Assembly (NCBI GenBank): GCA_023333565.1
Contig: JAJKFH010003627.1
Location: 6,615,501 to 6,679,500, forward strand
DNA: 64,000 bases
Reading direction: 5' to 3'
Origin: Puffinus mauretanicus
Lineage: Eukaryota; Chordata; Aves; Procellariiformes; Procellariidae
Part shown: positions 23,801 to 37,000 of the stretch, piece by piece
Layout: the number at the start of each line of letters is the position of its first letter
Numbering within the stretch: position 1 is the first letter of the stretch
Program-made: the position numbers and the translations under genes
The notes under the pieces: generated by a model
Seen by the model: only the letters and a program-made list of their open reading frames with translations
Told to the model about the DNA's origin: nothing
Databases searched by the model: none

Positions 23801-26450
23801 CAACAGATCAGGCACTCAACCCCTGATTTCTCAGGCAATGGACCTTAAATCACCTGCCCAATCCCAGCAGTTGGCTCACTGCTTTGAGACACATCTACAG
23901 TTTTCCAAAGAAACCAGCAGGATCTGTAGCTCGCTCTGGAGGTCACCAAATGCAGAGCACAGAAAAAATAAAATCCCAAACCAAAGAGGAAGTAACATTC
24001 AAAGCCAAGGAACATGAAATCAGCTGAAATATCCTCCCTTGCTTACTGTGAGAGAGCTCACTTGCTCTGAAAGGGACCCAGAAGATGGGCAGCCTTCTTT
24101 GGATCAAAGTTTAATTCAACTCTTGACCTCAATTGGATCCAAAAGTCAAGACCTTCAAGTTACAGGGAAATCTGTCAGTAACCAGGCAGGACTAGCATGC
24201 AGCTGTGGTGGGGTCTTTGTGCCAGACTCAATATTAGAGATAAATTTGCTCTTTCTACAAGGTCTAATTGCCAGAAGACCTGAGCTACCATAGAAAGCAC
24301 AAGGCAATGAAGGATACTTCTGAAGTGACCAATGTAGGTGCCGCAAACCACAGCATGAGCAAAGCTCTTTAAGGCTCTTTGATGCTGTCGTTACATTGCT
24401 TTCCTGATTAAAACCAGCTCAAACTTGCTTACATGTGCTGTAATCATATCTAGAGACCTGCTTTGTGCAAAGTGTATGCTGTCTATGACAAATATTAGAT
24501 GTCCGTTAAAAGCAAAGAGGCTTCCAAAGCCAGAGCAGGAAAGATTAAGGGAAGAGGTGTGAAAGGAAAAGAGCAGAGGAATAGGAATGGCAGTCTCAGA
24601 AGCAAACTCAGGATGTCAAGAAATAAGAAGTGATGTAAAAATAACACAGGAGGTCAATCACCAGTGATACAGTTCACAATTCAAAACCTGCATATCTTAA
24701 ACGATCTAAATTTATTCAATCCAATAAAAGCAACAGTTCTCATTATACACTTACTACAGGGAAGTATTATTTCTGCATTGGCTTACAAATTGTCTCCCTC
24801 TTTCTTTCTCAAACTCATCACAATCTTAACTAATACAAGTAAATCTCTGTGCATGAAATATGAACCACTGGCAGCTCCAAGGCTCCCTTTTCATCCCAAG
24901 CCTAATGGGCAAAGCACTGTGATTTCATTTCACGAGCTTTTCCAACTGAGCTCAGTCGATCATTTGCCAGGGTTTGACTCTTGCAAACAGCCTGCCAGAG
25001 CTGCTGAACTCATGGGGCCAAATCCATCAATGGTGCAACTCCAGCTAACCCGAGACACATTAGGCCAGAGACTAGTTTGTTCCAAAGCATTAAAAGTGTC
25101 TTTTGAGACCTGTGATCACAGAACATTGTCATAACACTTAAGAAGTTATGGTATGTTAATTAAAAGTTGTCAAAATATATGTATGGCCCTGCCTGTGCTT
25201 CACTTGGATGTGCACAAGAAGCCAAGAAGTTCATTTATAACAAGGGAAACGTCATCACCAGAGTGCTGCAGCTCCATGAGATAGTGAAGTGGCTGTCCAG
25301 CATGGTGGGACAGGCTTTCAGGTAGAAGCTGTGTCTTTGCCTCTCCAGCGCAAGGTCCTGGTCCTTCAGCGGTGCTACCAGGCTCAGTCACTCATTTAAA
25401 TGCCTGAACCAAAAACATGTATTTCCCACCTTAAATAGCATTGGCACTTGGTGCGCCTCTCCAGGAAGGGAGCTCTTTTAGCTCAAAGGAGCTCTTTTAA
25501 CTCTCAGGCAAAAACAGGCGAAGAGCCTATAAAGCTTGGTAGATGGTGTGGTTTCCCCTATACCCAAGGGAAATGAGAGATGCCACATGTATTTAAATAC
25601 ATTTGCTACTGACCAGCTTCAGGCATGGCAAAGATGAGATGCAAATATCTACTGAGAGAATAAAGGGTGGAGTGAATCAGACCTCAAAGTAGCGGGTCCC
25701 ACGGGAGCACTACCATGACTGAAAACTAAGCACCTCCAGTCATTTTCACATCTCAAGAATGTTTTTATATCTTTTGGAAATCTCTTCCTGCAAACAGGGA
25801 AGAAGACCCAAGGCTACAGGAGGAGAGACATACCAGCCCTTGCCTGCTCTGCAAAGGGGCCAACAAGTGGATTCTGGCCCCATGGCAGTCTTAGCCACTG
25901 ATCTATGGACACCGTGGAGCATTCCATGGCGCAGAACCCCAGGACCACTGTGGCACCATAGCTCTGTGCAAGGACCCAATGCATATCAAAGCATACCTGG
26001 AGCATCGCCTTTTACACTCCATACAGGGGCAGAAGGACTTGATGTTACCGCCTCACTCAACCCACTCCCGAACTCTTCAGAAAACCCTGAACAGCCCAAA
26101 CCAAGACTTGCAAGAAAGCCAGATGCCCCACTCCTACTTACTGGATAGCCTCCTGACCGCACCACTCCCAGGGGGTGTGGAATGCCTTGGCCCAAACCCT
26201 ACACCTTTCCCAGCAGAGTAAAGTCTGGAGTCGCATCCATGTCCCATTTACATGTCTTAACCAAAGGGCTGCTGGGAGGAGTCACTCCCCACAGAAACTG
26301 CAAGGAACACAGGAATTTTCCTCTAAAAGTTTTGGTTTTGACAAAGCTGCAATTTCCAAACAGGGGTTAGGGGGACAGCAGTGGGGAAATGGGTTGTCAA
26401 AAATTTCTTGTAGTGCCTTGTTGGATCTGGATGCAAAGAAATTAGAAAAA
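20805..26450. other. Intergenic DNA, no gene recognised
   Basis: No exon, RNA gene or recognisable repeat was found. AT-rich stretches at about 21920-22050 (with GTTTTAATTAAAATTAAG) and 25130-25180 could be small conserved elements. The longest frame (156 codons, + strand, 24664-25134) gives no recognisable protein. A 12-base direct repeat, GGAGCTCTTTTA, occurs at 25469-25480 and 25488-25499. Confidence 0.55.
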
Positions 26451-26960
26451 GGATAAAAAGTGAGGACAACACACTACAGAACATATTAGAATAATGTCAA
26501 TCCTTGGCAAAAGTATTTCGGTTCCCATTGCTTTTGATAATACATCATAAAATGTCAGTAAAAGCATTGTATGATAGCCTGTGAAAATAACGCCGTCTTA
26601 CAAAGAAATACTTCATTACTGCTTTCTGCTGAACTACCCTAGAACAGCTAGCTACAAGAGAACATGAATTGCCAGGAAGTTAAGTGCATTAACTGGAATA
26701 TAAGGAGGTGTTGGATTCCTCATTAGAGAGAGAGGCACTCTTGCTGAGCAAAGATGATTATTAAAATTCAAGTCATGCAGGTTATATTCCAAATCCAACA
26801 GGCAAGAACTTTCCATAGTTACTTTAAGAACATTTTCATAACATTAAGATGATACACAGTTAATTCATTTTAAGCCAATTATGCAGAACAAACAACAATA
26901 TTTGGGCGGATCTAGGAAAGCAAATAATATGTTTCCAAAAGAGCTACATGGAGCATTCAT
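26450..26960. promoter_or_regulatory. Candidate conserved non-coding block
   Basis: AT-rich and repeat-free. The region around 26860-26912 carries CAGTTAATTCATTTTAAG, CCAATTATGC and AACAAACAACAATATTTGG. It therefore packs homeodomain-like, forkhead-like (ACAAACA) and SOX-like (ACAAT) motifs into about 50 bases. Judged from motif density only. Confidence 0.3.
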
Positions 26961-28590
26961 TGAATATTCTGCTAGGTAGCTCTCCAGTTATTCACTTTTT
27001 AGCAGAGAGTTGGCAGGAGGTAGCACTGAAGTAAGGCAGCCTGACTTGTGGCTAGGTCCCTGTTAAGCTGAATAGTGGGAAAAGAGAAAATTAAGTCCAG
27101 AATTAAACCAATACGAGGAAAAAAAAAGGCAGAAACCTTAAATGATGTCAGTGCTTACACCTCAGATGGTCTCATTCAAAAGAGCAATGTTAACTCAACC
27201 ACATCACATATCTTGTTTGTTCTACAGTAATCGTTAGTGGGTGTAAGCCGAGAGAAGGGAGACAAGGGACAGAGAGCATCTCGCATCCTTTGGACTCTGC
27301 GTCACCAAGACAGCTCTGGATGCAAGTCTGAGCTGCCCTGGAGGGGCTCTGATTTACAATTGCCTCCCACAGGGATGCTTAGCACCATCCTCCTTAGAGG
27401 AAAAACCTGCAGAGGTGGAGGGAAGCACCTGGGAGGTTGTGCAGGGAATAAATGCACATGTACGCCCCGGTGAGCAGGGCCAGGACAGCCCTGGGAAATA
27501 ACAGGTCCAGGGGCCCAGCAGCTCTCTGCCAGCGGCCGCTCAGGGATGCTCACAGGCAGAAACAGGATAAGCACAGAAGGTCCCTCTCAGCTAGCAGACT
27601 GCAGGTTGTGTGCCGTGGTCACCAGCAGGACAACAAACAGGAGAAACAAATATTCAACTTACCAAAGCAAGTTGACAGCTGGGGAATATCCTCAACTTTG
27701 GCACACCTGATCTACCAATTATTCTTATTTCTCCCTGTTTGTTTCACCTAAATTCCTAATCCTGTTCTTGAAATGCCAGAAGATAAAAAAGTGACAGTAA
27801 CTGAATTGCACATTTTACAAAGCTCCGCTGAACTTGGCAGCAGGCTCTGGACATCCTCAGAGCACTCAAAATTTAGGGCCTGAATCAATTCCCATTGGAG
27901 TTTTTCCATTCATTCAACAGCAGAGGGACCAGCATGGTAAGAGGACAGGCAGGGGAGGGCAGCTGCCCGGGAGAGCGGGCAGCCAGGATTCCTGGGTTGC
28001 TTTCCCATCCCTGTCCCCAAACTTGCAGCCCAACAAGGCCCTGCACCTCCCCACAACTGTTTCCCCTTCACCCCATCTTTGAGGACAGCATTTGGCCATT
28101 TTAGTTGCTGCAGTGCTGCCCAAAATTCACCCTTTTCAAAAGGGTTTCCCTCACCCTGGCCCACGAGCTCAGAGACCAGAGATGAAGCCTGGGAAAGTCC
28201 AGCCCAGACGGGAACATTTTGGATAGGCATGAATATGTACAAGCAGGGTGTGGAGACTGCATGGGCTTTGCCAAAACCAGACTGCCCGGGTGCTAATAAA
28301 GTCCTGTTCGACATCCCAAACTTCTGGAAAAACCTCTTCACTTCTCCAGGATACTTGAGCAGGGCAGGGAGGTGGGAGGCTGCTAAGCGTTAACAGCTTG
28401 TGCTACGGGATCGGGGCCTCCATCGAGGTCAAAGACACTCTTTATTCCTGGAACATCTCCAGTCCCTGGCCGTCCTTGAAACCTGGGAACATAGCCACCT
28501 TTGCCCCACCTTCCCTGGCCGTGCCAAGCTCAGGCTGGACACCACCCAGATTTGGGGCCACCAATTCTCATTTTCAAGTCAAAAAGGGGA
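26960..28590. other. Intergenic DNA, no gene recognised
   Basis: Moderate GC, many short frames on both strands, none recognisable. No repeat family seen until the MIR at 28.6 kb. Confidence 0.55.
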
Positions 28591-28594
28591 AAGG

Positions 28595-28735
28595 GAAGAG
28601 GAGAGGAACCAAGACATGGAAAGGTCAAGTGCCTTCGCCAAGGCTAAACGGCACATCAGTGGCGGAGCTGGCATTCGAGCACAGGAGCGCCTGTTTTCTA
28701 CGCCAGTGCTAAAACATCCAGACCACCCTGCTGCC
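28595..28735 (+). repeat. MIR SINE relic
   Basis: This is the best ancient SINE match in the window. In order it shows GGAAAGGTCAAGTGCCTTCG, CCAAGGCTAAACGGCACATC, AGTGGCGGAGCTGGCATTCG and AGCACAGGAGCGCCTG. These correspond to the MIR series: GAGAGGTTAAGTGACTTGCC, CAAGGTCACACAGC, AGTGGCAGAGCTGGGATTCG, AACCCAGG. The tRNA-like ATTCGAGC belongs to this SINE and is not a tRNA gene. The copy is old but unusually easy to read. Confidence 0.85.
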
Positions 28736-30060
28736 TCCGAGACCACACCGCCTCTGTGAAATGTGTGGAAATTCGCAGGCATTTTCCCTGATTTTTACAG
28801 GGATTTTTTTTGTTGTTGTTCCACACTTGGCTCACAGCTGTTTGCCAAAATCAAATTGCTGAGGTGTTTCTGTCTCTTTAAAACTTCATAAACAGACACT
28901 TGGACAAAAACCATCAGTGAATCGCAGCTGCGGTGGGGGGATTCGATTTAGCCATGGCAGGCTGAAAGCAAGAAACCCAAACCAAGATACAGCCCCATCC
29001 CTCTGCCATCCCAGGCAGGGGCTCACAGCCACACACAACCCCACTGGCATCGCCCACAGCCCCTTCGCTTGGTATGAAAGGTGCTGGTGTCTGGAGAGCC
29101 AGACTGCTCTTCGATTCCTCCTAACAAATAAAACATTTTCTGCAATAACTGTTTTACTCCTTACTTCCAAAGGAAAATAAATCAGAAAACATTTAGGTCC
29201 CCTCCTGTTCCAGTGTTACCAGGCTCTGCTGCAGCTCACCATATTTCAGCAGATGGTGCCAATTTACTCAGCTGAGCATCTGCACCTTGCCCCCACTCAG
29301 CTGGGCCATATTTCCCCAGCTTGTCACCTTGCTGCTCTTCTTGTGAGACATGCACAGCCCAAGTGTCTTGAAAGCCAGCCAGAAACCCCTCCTGCCCCTT
29401 CTCAGCACTCATCCCTGTCCGAGTGATGCATGTGCTGCAGGTGAGACTTCATTCCTGCCCAACACACCTGCCCTCAAGGTCCCTGCTGATCCCGCAGCCT
29501 CCTCCCCAGACCATGCATCTCCCTACAGACCAACCCCAGGGCACATCAGGTGCAGAATAACAGGGAAAGATGTCCAAGGCTTACCCCAGGCAGAGACAAT
29601 GCCACTAGCAAAGCACATGGAGATGGTCTGACTATTTTTTCCTCCTTTAAAAAAAAGAAATGCAAAACACCAACGCATCTGCAACCAAACCACATTCTGC
29701 AACTTGCCACTGAGGTTCTGCACAGCAAACAAAAGGTTAAACAAACAAACCCTGAGCTATGTCTCAGGCTTGCCAGATGCAAAAAAAGCTTTCAGCCAGT
29801 GACATTTCTCCTTCCCCAGCTGTGGGTTCATATTTTTAATGTCAGATTGCAAAAATAATAAAAAAAGGGGGGGAGAAGGCAAAAAAAAGCAAACATTTAG
29901 CTCACAACTGGATGGGAAATGAACTGGAAGCTTGCATTTGTGTATATTTCTCCCTCATGAAGAGAAGCCAGCTGGTATGTGCAAGGTCCTGAAAACCTGT
30001 CCTGACATCGGCAGAAGTGTGACCGGCAATACCTCTCCCGTGCCGGCTCATGCGTTTTCT
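28735..30060. other. Intergenic DNA, no gene recognised
   Basis: Only short frames. An A/G homopolymer patch (A7 then G7) lies near 29861-29875. Nothing else is recognised. Confidence 0.55.
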
Positions 30061-30640
30061 CCTATCTCACTTCATCTCTCACTAAGCTCAAGCGAGCCCG
30101 CGCTATTGCAGATTTATCGCCATCTGAAAAACATTAAATATCTCAGGGTTTCAAATATTTGCAGACAGCTGAAGAAGTGGCTGTGATGGAACTGTCTCTT
30201 TCTGGCATAAAGCTATCAATTTTCCATGAAAGTTGAGGCCTGGATTTTTTTTTATTTTATTTTTTTACCCCTGGTAAAACACTGTAACAAATGACTTATT
30301 CCCCTTTTAGCAAATGCGAGGGAAGCGGACAGTCATTATTACCAAATGTGTGCACGCACAAGTAACTAAGGGAAAATAAATCCCATTTGAAGGTTAATTA
30401 ACTAAGGCAGGGTCACAGCTTGACAATCTGCCCTCAGCAAAGGGGAAGCACAACCTTGGAGGGTCTACGAAGCAAAGCCGTAATGAATTGTGACTTGAGG
30501 CTTGTCTATGCAGGGAAATTACCGCACAGCGAGCTACAGGCTGGATTTATAGTGCTCACTCCACATTTATAGCATTAGACCCTTTGTGCAGACTAATTAG
30601 GAACTAGTTTACCTCATTTACCTTCTGACAAATGCTTCTT
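30060..30640. promoter_or_regulatory. Candidate conserved non-coding region
   Basis: Repeat-free AT-rich blocks at about 30110-30235 and 30320-30620. They include GAAGGTTAATTAACTAAGG, CCGTAATGAATTGTGAC and CAGACTAATTAGGAACTAG. The clustered TAAT/ATTA cores suggest homeodomain input. No reading frame of note. Confidence 0.35.
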
Positions 30641-32590
30641 TGCACAGAAGCCCACAGGAGCAAATTGAGCCCCATCAACTCCTTGGATTTTGCCCACACT
30701 GCTGGCTTTGCACAGCAACTAGCAAGTCCAAGCTGAGGAGCAAGGGAGGGATTCAGAGAAACATGTTCAGCCCCCAGCGTGTGAGCAAGAGCTTGGGCTT
30801 GAGCTCAACACCCTTCAGTGCCCCCAGAAAGCCCCCAGGTTTGTTCAGAAACAAACTTGCAACAATAGTCACATCCAGCCTTGGGAGAAGGCTGGGGGTG
30901 AAGTACTGGAGAAGCCAGGGAGCATTTGTCATCCCAGCATCTTGTTCAAACCATTCCCCATTCCATCCCTGCCTCCGGCTGCAGTGCCCCTCACAGCCTC
31001 CTGTGCCCAATGGAGCAGGAAAAGCCACAGCAGTTAGCCCAGGAGGCTGCAGGGAGTCAGAGCGGTGGTGGTGAAGAGAGCCATGCTCTCGGTGCGAGGC
31101 ACCAAGGAGCTCTGGTGGAGGGGAGTAGGGCTGAGCCCAACCTAGATTTCTTCCAAGGAAATTTCTAAAGAGGACCAGCTGGCTCACTTTCATTCTGCCT
31201 GGCTTCTTGGCCAAGCTGAAGGGCACCAAGCCAACATCAGGCCACCTCAGTGCTGAACAAATACACCCACCACAGAGGTTTTGTGCCGGTCGGCTATTCT
31301 GCTTGCACCCCTTTACTATACAACAAGCACGAAGGGAGTATGGGGTCAGCATGCTGCGAAGGTGGGCTATGCTGGGCATCAGCCAGCAGAACGTACAAGG
31401 GCCAGAGCAACATCAGGCTGGAGTCTGGCCAGTAAAGGTGACAATATCATGCACTGACTGACAGCTATCTAAAGCCAAGTCCTTTAGGGTTGCTCCACAG
31501 ATGCAAGGTCACACGTGCAAAACTAGTCAAGACACCAGGTGCCAAAAGTGCTGGGGAAGGTCAAATATGCCATCACCAGTTAAAAACACACACATCTTTT
31601 GGCCTTTTGAGGCACCATGCAGGCAGGGATATTAGCAGATGTCAGTAGGAGGAGAGGAGGAGTTGTGGGATCTGCTGCCAGCCCCTACAGGGACCTCAAA
31701 AAATCATTTCACGTCCCTGTGTTTCTTTCCTTGCAATAACAGAAGGCAAGTGACCTCCTCTGGGGGAAAATTTTCCAAGTCTTAGGGTGTGGCAAAGCTC
31801 TGATAAGAAGCAACTCAAGCCATGGCTTTCTCGGTGAAGTGTGGCTACTTTCACACCTCATTTCCACACACAGCAGAGAGGACGGCTGAGTTTCAGGGGG
31901 TAACTGCAAGGTGCAAAACATGTTTTCTGTCCAACAGGGTCTCCATCACAGTGAAACAGGCCAGCCAGTTGGGGACATGCCATACGGTGGGCTAAAAGCT
32001 CCCCCTTTTGGGGAGATCCCTTTGGAGACAGCTCCAGCACAGGGAGGAGGTGTCTGGCAGACTCATTTCTGTGCTAAAACCAGAGATTGGCAATCATTTT
32101 TGCTCTTATCTCTCATCTGCTGTGGAGCTAATGAAAGGGGTTCACTATTAACATTCAATCACACTCCTCCCCTTGGGGCTTGGAAGTCCACTGCCTCCTG
32201 TCTGCAGCAGGAGTTTTTCATTTGCCACTTTATCTCATTTTTCTTTTCCTCCTCCCAAACTGTGGGTTTCACAAAGCTCCTGAGACAGCTGCTTTACTGA
32301 AAAGGAAATGCTTAAAGCCAGCTCAGCTACAAGGTGAGCCCCGCTGAAGGCTCAAGTCAGCTGGTGAAAAGACTGTCTTCTCCCCAGTGGTCCAAAACCC
32401 AAAGGACGTGGAGATAAAACCATCAGAGAAACTGCTGAAACGAGAAACAGGCACACAGGCCACCGAAAGACAGAGCAGGCCCCAAGAGGCACCATCTAAG
32501 CAAAACCATACGGCAATCTCGGCTGAGCCATCAAGAGATGTATTCCTACCCGGCGCCTGCTAGCATGCTCTCCAAGCACCTCGTAGCAGG
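30640..32590. other. Intergenic DNA, no gene recognised
   Basis: A 208-codon - strand frame (30753-31379) and a 144-codon + strand frame (30640-31074) overlap on opposite strands. Neither yields a recognisable domain, so both are taken as chance. No repeat or RNA gene seen. Confidence 0.55.
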
Positions 32591-32599
32591 CCCTCTTCC

Positions 32600-32685
32600 A
32601 GCACAGAGGCCCAAAGTGACCTGCCCAAAGTGATAACACCAAGCAAGCCATTCAGCTAAGATGTCCTGAGCCTCCTACATGACTC
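32600..32685 (+). repeat. MIR SINE relic
   Basis: AGAGGCCCAAAGTGACCTGC followed by CCAAAGTGATAACACC and AAGCAAGCCATTCAGC aligns with the MIR core (GAGGTTAAGTGACTTGCC, CAAGGTCACACAGC). Diverged but in the right order. Confidence 0.55.
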
Positions 32686-33029
32686 TTTTCTCTTCACTGT
32701 CCTGTATCTTGCTTTTTCTTTCCCCCCTCCACCTTTTTCTTTACTTTCCGTGCATAAATATTCTTCCATCATGCACTCCTAACTCATCATCATCATCTAA
32801 GACTCTCTACTTTCACCTTCTTTTCTTGATCTAAGCACTGCAGAATCAAGCATCTCTCAAGCTTTCACAGTGTTGGCATCACACTACCAGCACTGGCCAA
32901 TGCCCTCTGCAATCAATTACAAGACGATGTTCTACCATGGCCCATCAGATGAGCTTTTTCACCAAGATGCACAAAAAATGTAGGAGAAGGAAAAACACCA
33001 GTGGGAAAGGAAAAAATCTGTGGGTTTTT

Positions 33030-33600
33030 AGTTTTATTTCCAATGGTCTGTTTCAAAGTACAGATTCACATTCACCACTGGTATAAGATTGCATCCCCAT
33101 GAAACTGTAGATGGCTCCTTCTCTACAAAAAACAGCCTGGAGAATAAAATAGGTATAAAGCTACATACTCTGCAGGCTGGTCCTATGATGTCACAGCCCA
33201 CTGATGTGTGCATACTGTCATATGTTTACCTACTAAAATATAAATAATATTTTATGTAGGAGTCCATTTACGAGGCAGTGTTTATGCAGAAATGGGAGGG
33301 CCTGTTCTACACGAGCGAGGGGAGGTCAAAAGGGCTGTGTTGTTGCACTGATTTACAGGCTGCCTGATTTAATTAGGATTTGAATATGATTATTTTGGGG
33401 GCTGTGGGTGGTCATTCACAAGGGAATGCCAATATCATCATTTGAAGGCTTTTCATTTCTTTCATGGGCTCATGTAATTGTATGAAACCAAAGTACATGA
33501 AACTGCCAAAAACATCCTTCTTAGGCATATTTGTGTAGCACCTTTGCCCAAAATACCACAAGAAACAGATAAGAACCTTTATTTCGCAACCTGTAAGGGC
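33030..33600. promoter_or_regulatory. Candidate conserved enhancer with consensus GLI site
   Basis: A repeat-free AT-rich block with strong conserved-element character. At 33405-33413 it contains TGGGTGGTC, the reverse complement of the GLI/Ci consensus GACCACCCA. A homeodomain-like TTTAATTAGG sits about 35 bases to the left. The pairing of a GLI site with homeodomain motifs is common in Hedgehog-responsive enhancers, but function here is inferred only. No reading frame is convincing. Confidence 0.45.
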
Positions 33601-33769
33601 AAGGCTGCAACATCCGTTACACAGACACATGCTGTGGGGAACGAAGATGTTTAGCAGCCTCCTCCAGCACAAGGAGGAACATGGCTTCCACCGATGCTGT
33701 CCTGACCATGAGGCTCCCCTCCCTCACACCCCCACCCGCCTCGTATTTCTATGCTGTGTGTGCTCATAT

Positions 33770-34060
33770 AGTCTCATTCTTATTTTAAGAACATTAATAT
33801 ATACATTTGAAAACCCAAACCATTAAAAAGTAGTTGGCTCGGACTTTTACTGGAACACGTGCACAAATATGTTGTTTGGATATTTTTACGGCCATTAACT
33901 TTTCCATATATAACCCAGACCTCCCATTAGGTGTTGTGAACTGGATCACCTCTTTACTTGCCAAGTTATATTTCAATTAAATTAAAGTCACCTTTGGTCC
34001 TAATGAACCCCTGTTGTTTGCCTAATGCCATGATTAATTCCAGCTGCAAGAAATGGTATT
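33770..34060. promoter_or_regulatory. Candidate conserved non-coding block
   Basis: AT-rich, repeat-free, with AACATTAATATATAC, CCATTAACTTTTCC, TTTCAATTAAATTAAAG and CCATGATTAATTCC. It lies about 170 bases right of the GLI-containing block and may be part of the same regulatory unit. Confidence 0.4.
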
Positions 34061-37000
34061 AGCCTGGGTGGGTACATGGTTGAAGACTCTGATTCTCCTC
34101 CAAGATTTATGGGTGCTAGAGAAGGCTCCATAATTCACATTGCTGAGTATATTACTATTCAGGCAATAAACAGAGGCCTCTGCCACAACAGGCCTCCACC
34201 AGTGCTTCAGAAACTGGGATTCACCCTAAATTTGTTCCTGCAGTAGAAACTTAATACATTTCTTTGGGCACAGATACCCAACTCCTTTCTTCCAAAGCTC
34301 AGCAGAAAGGGAGGCATCCCAAAGACCTTGAACAGTCACCTGGTGGCAAGTACCCTACCTGGTACAGCCAGGAGGGATTGCAGCCTGTACTCCCCACCCA
34401 CACCCTCCAGAGATGAAGGGTTCCCTCAGACCATATTACCACACTAGATTTACAGGGCCCAAAAGAGAAAAGCAAGCAGCCTCTCAACACCCTTGAGAGG
34501 CTGTACTCAGTGGTAAACTCAATATCATTAGAGTGATCTAGACACACCTGAAGCACATCTACTGGACCTTCAGGAGACACAGACATGAGAAGCTTACCCA
34601 CGAGCCAAAACCCACCTATGGGATGAGGTCTCAGCTTTGCCAAAAGGGTGCTGCCTCAGTGCTGTAGCAGGACCCAGACTTTAGGTGCCCCAGCAAAGAG
34701 CAAAGGTCCATCCAAGTGCAGAATCTCTTTCTGAACCATTTCCTATGAGGTAAAGATTTCCATGATCGACAGCCACTGATGAGCTTGTCCTTGGTGACTT
34801 AATATAATCCCCTTTTTATCCCACTTGCACTTGTGGTCACCATGGCAAACAGCAGAGTCCCACCGCTTTATTATCTGTGGCATAGCAAAGGCAGGTGCCT
34901 GCCAGGCACAGTGTGGTGCTGGAGGAGTTGTGTTAGCTCTGGTCATGGTATCTAAATTCTGACCGTACCACTTCATGAGATCCAGAGAGAAGATCATGGT
35001 GACCTCCAAAGCTCTTGCTTCTTTTTATTTCACAGATTAACAGGTGAATTTATTTGTGGCCAATCCCTTCTCCACTCCCCTCCCCTCCTCCTCTCCGTAT
35101 TATTAAGGCCATAGAAGTTGCTTCAGTATTCAAAAACATGACTAGATTATCAGCCCTTTTATTAGTGCCAGTGGCAATGTGATACCATGACCCAGCCTGG
35201 CCACTTGCTTCACACCTTCCCAGCTAGCATAAGCTGCCCTTAATCATAGTTGCAGAGATTTCCAGAGAAGACTGGGATCTCAGCAAGTCTGGCACCACAA
35301 ACTCAGAAAATAAACACAGTTCAGACTGCCCGGAGGTGGAACAGGGCAAGAACAGATGGGATCTCTCAGCTATATGAAAATTTCTCCTTTCTCCTCCTCA
35401 AAAAATCATCATTACAGAGAAAAATTCTAATCTGTTGTCAGAACCCTGCTTTAGGATTGTATCTGTGTGAGATGATATTTCTTGCTGACATCCAAGGCGT
35501 CCTTCCCTGACCATCAGCCTACAGGATCAATTCTTAGGAGTATTCTCCCACATTTAAACCCAGATAAGTCAGGAATAGCTCAAGCTGGATGAGTTTAAGA
35601 TAGAGATGAGAATAAGGCCTATGATTTTACAGGGGCCAGAGTAGCAGAAACAAATATCCATTAGTCCAAGGTTCAGAACTGTCTTACTTCATACAGCAGT
35701 TTGATACAAATCACAGTCTAAGTACAGCATTAAAAAATAATTGCACAATTATCATATTCAGTTCCCATGACTTCCCTGGCATCCACCTCACCTAGACCAG
35801 GACTGCACTTGAGCAAGAGTGAAAAGGCAGAGCCAAACCATGTTACATATAAGTCCGCAAAGAAATACAGAGCTTCAATAGGCTTCAGACAAACCCAAGA
35901 ATAACCATTACACTGTGGAAAGTATTTGCCATTAAAACATTTTTCATTAAAAGTGGCATTTCTGAGACTTCTATCCTGCTGAAAAGCAATACCAGCCTCA
36001 CGTCAGAAAGTCTTTAAGAAAAATTTCCATTGCTATAATTAACTTCTCTGTTGAGGTTGTATTGTTCCCTTTCACAGAAAATCTCAGCAAAATTTCCATG
36101 GTTTAAAGGCAGCCAAAAAGGTGTCCTGTTCCATTTTTCAGGAGGAACTTGCGGTCACAAGGCATTCTAGGAGAACTTTAAGCTATACATAGGGTGCAGA
36201 GCAAATAAGAGGGTAAACTTCTACCCCACTGAAACCAAAGGCAAGCCAAATGAAAGGTCCAGCTCATTCTGTAAGCCAACTTTGACACTGGAGCAGCTAC
36301 AAAGCACTATCTGTTGGCTGACTGTTGCCACAGGACCACAGAAGAATCAGAAATAATGCAAGAACCAGGCTTGTACAGCATGTTCCTTCTCCTGGTACAC
36401 CTTCTCCTGATACACCTTTTCTTACAAGCTTCATTACTCACTTGCAAAATAAGATGTGAAGAGCCTACAGAATGAAGACAAAATCTTAGAGAATCTGAAA
36501 GGAAACCCAAGAAGCTCAAGCAAACTGTACCCCCACTGCAGCCAACTTCTAACCCAGCTTGGTTTCAACCCTGCCATTACTCCAGCAGGGAGAGACCCTC
36601 ATACATAAATTGGTATTGGTCTCAGCAACTGCAAATTCACTTTTTCCAGACAGGTACAGCCTTGAATGAGGCCTTGTTATTTCCCTGATCTGTTTTTGGG
36701 TTGCTAACACATGCAGATTATTAGACCAGCCACTACGGTAACATGCCCCACATGATATGTTACTGTAAAGTCTCCTGGTTTGTTTTCTGCATTTTGGAGA
36801 TGTGAAGGGGCAGGCAAGACCCTCCAAAGTAACACCCAGAACATAACTTAACCCAGTTACTCCTCCATTGAGCCCAGTAACTTCCAACTGGCCAGGATAT
36901 CAAAGAGAACATTCATACTGATTTTAAGACTAAAGACGGAGATGCCACAATTTCTCTTTGCAGCTTGCTCCTCACTATTTAAAAAAACAGAAGTGTGCTG

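Noticed and set aside
28665..28690. ATTCGAGC T-loop-like string
   Set aside because: It lies within the MIR SINE relic and matches the MIR consensus at that point, so it is not a tRNA gene.
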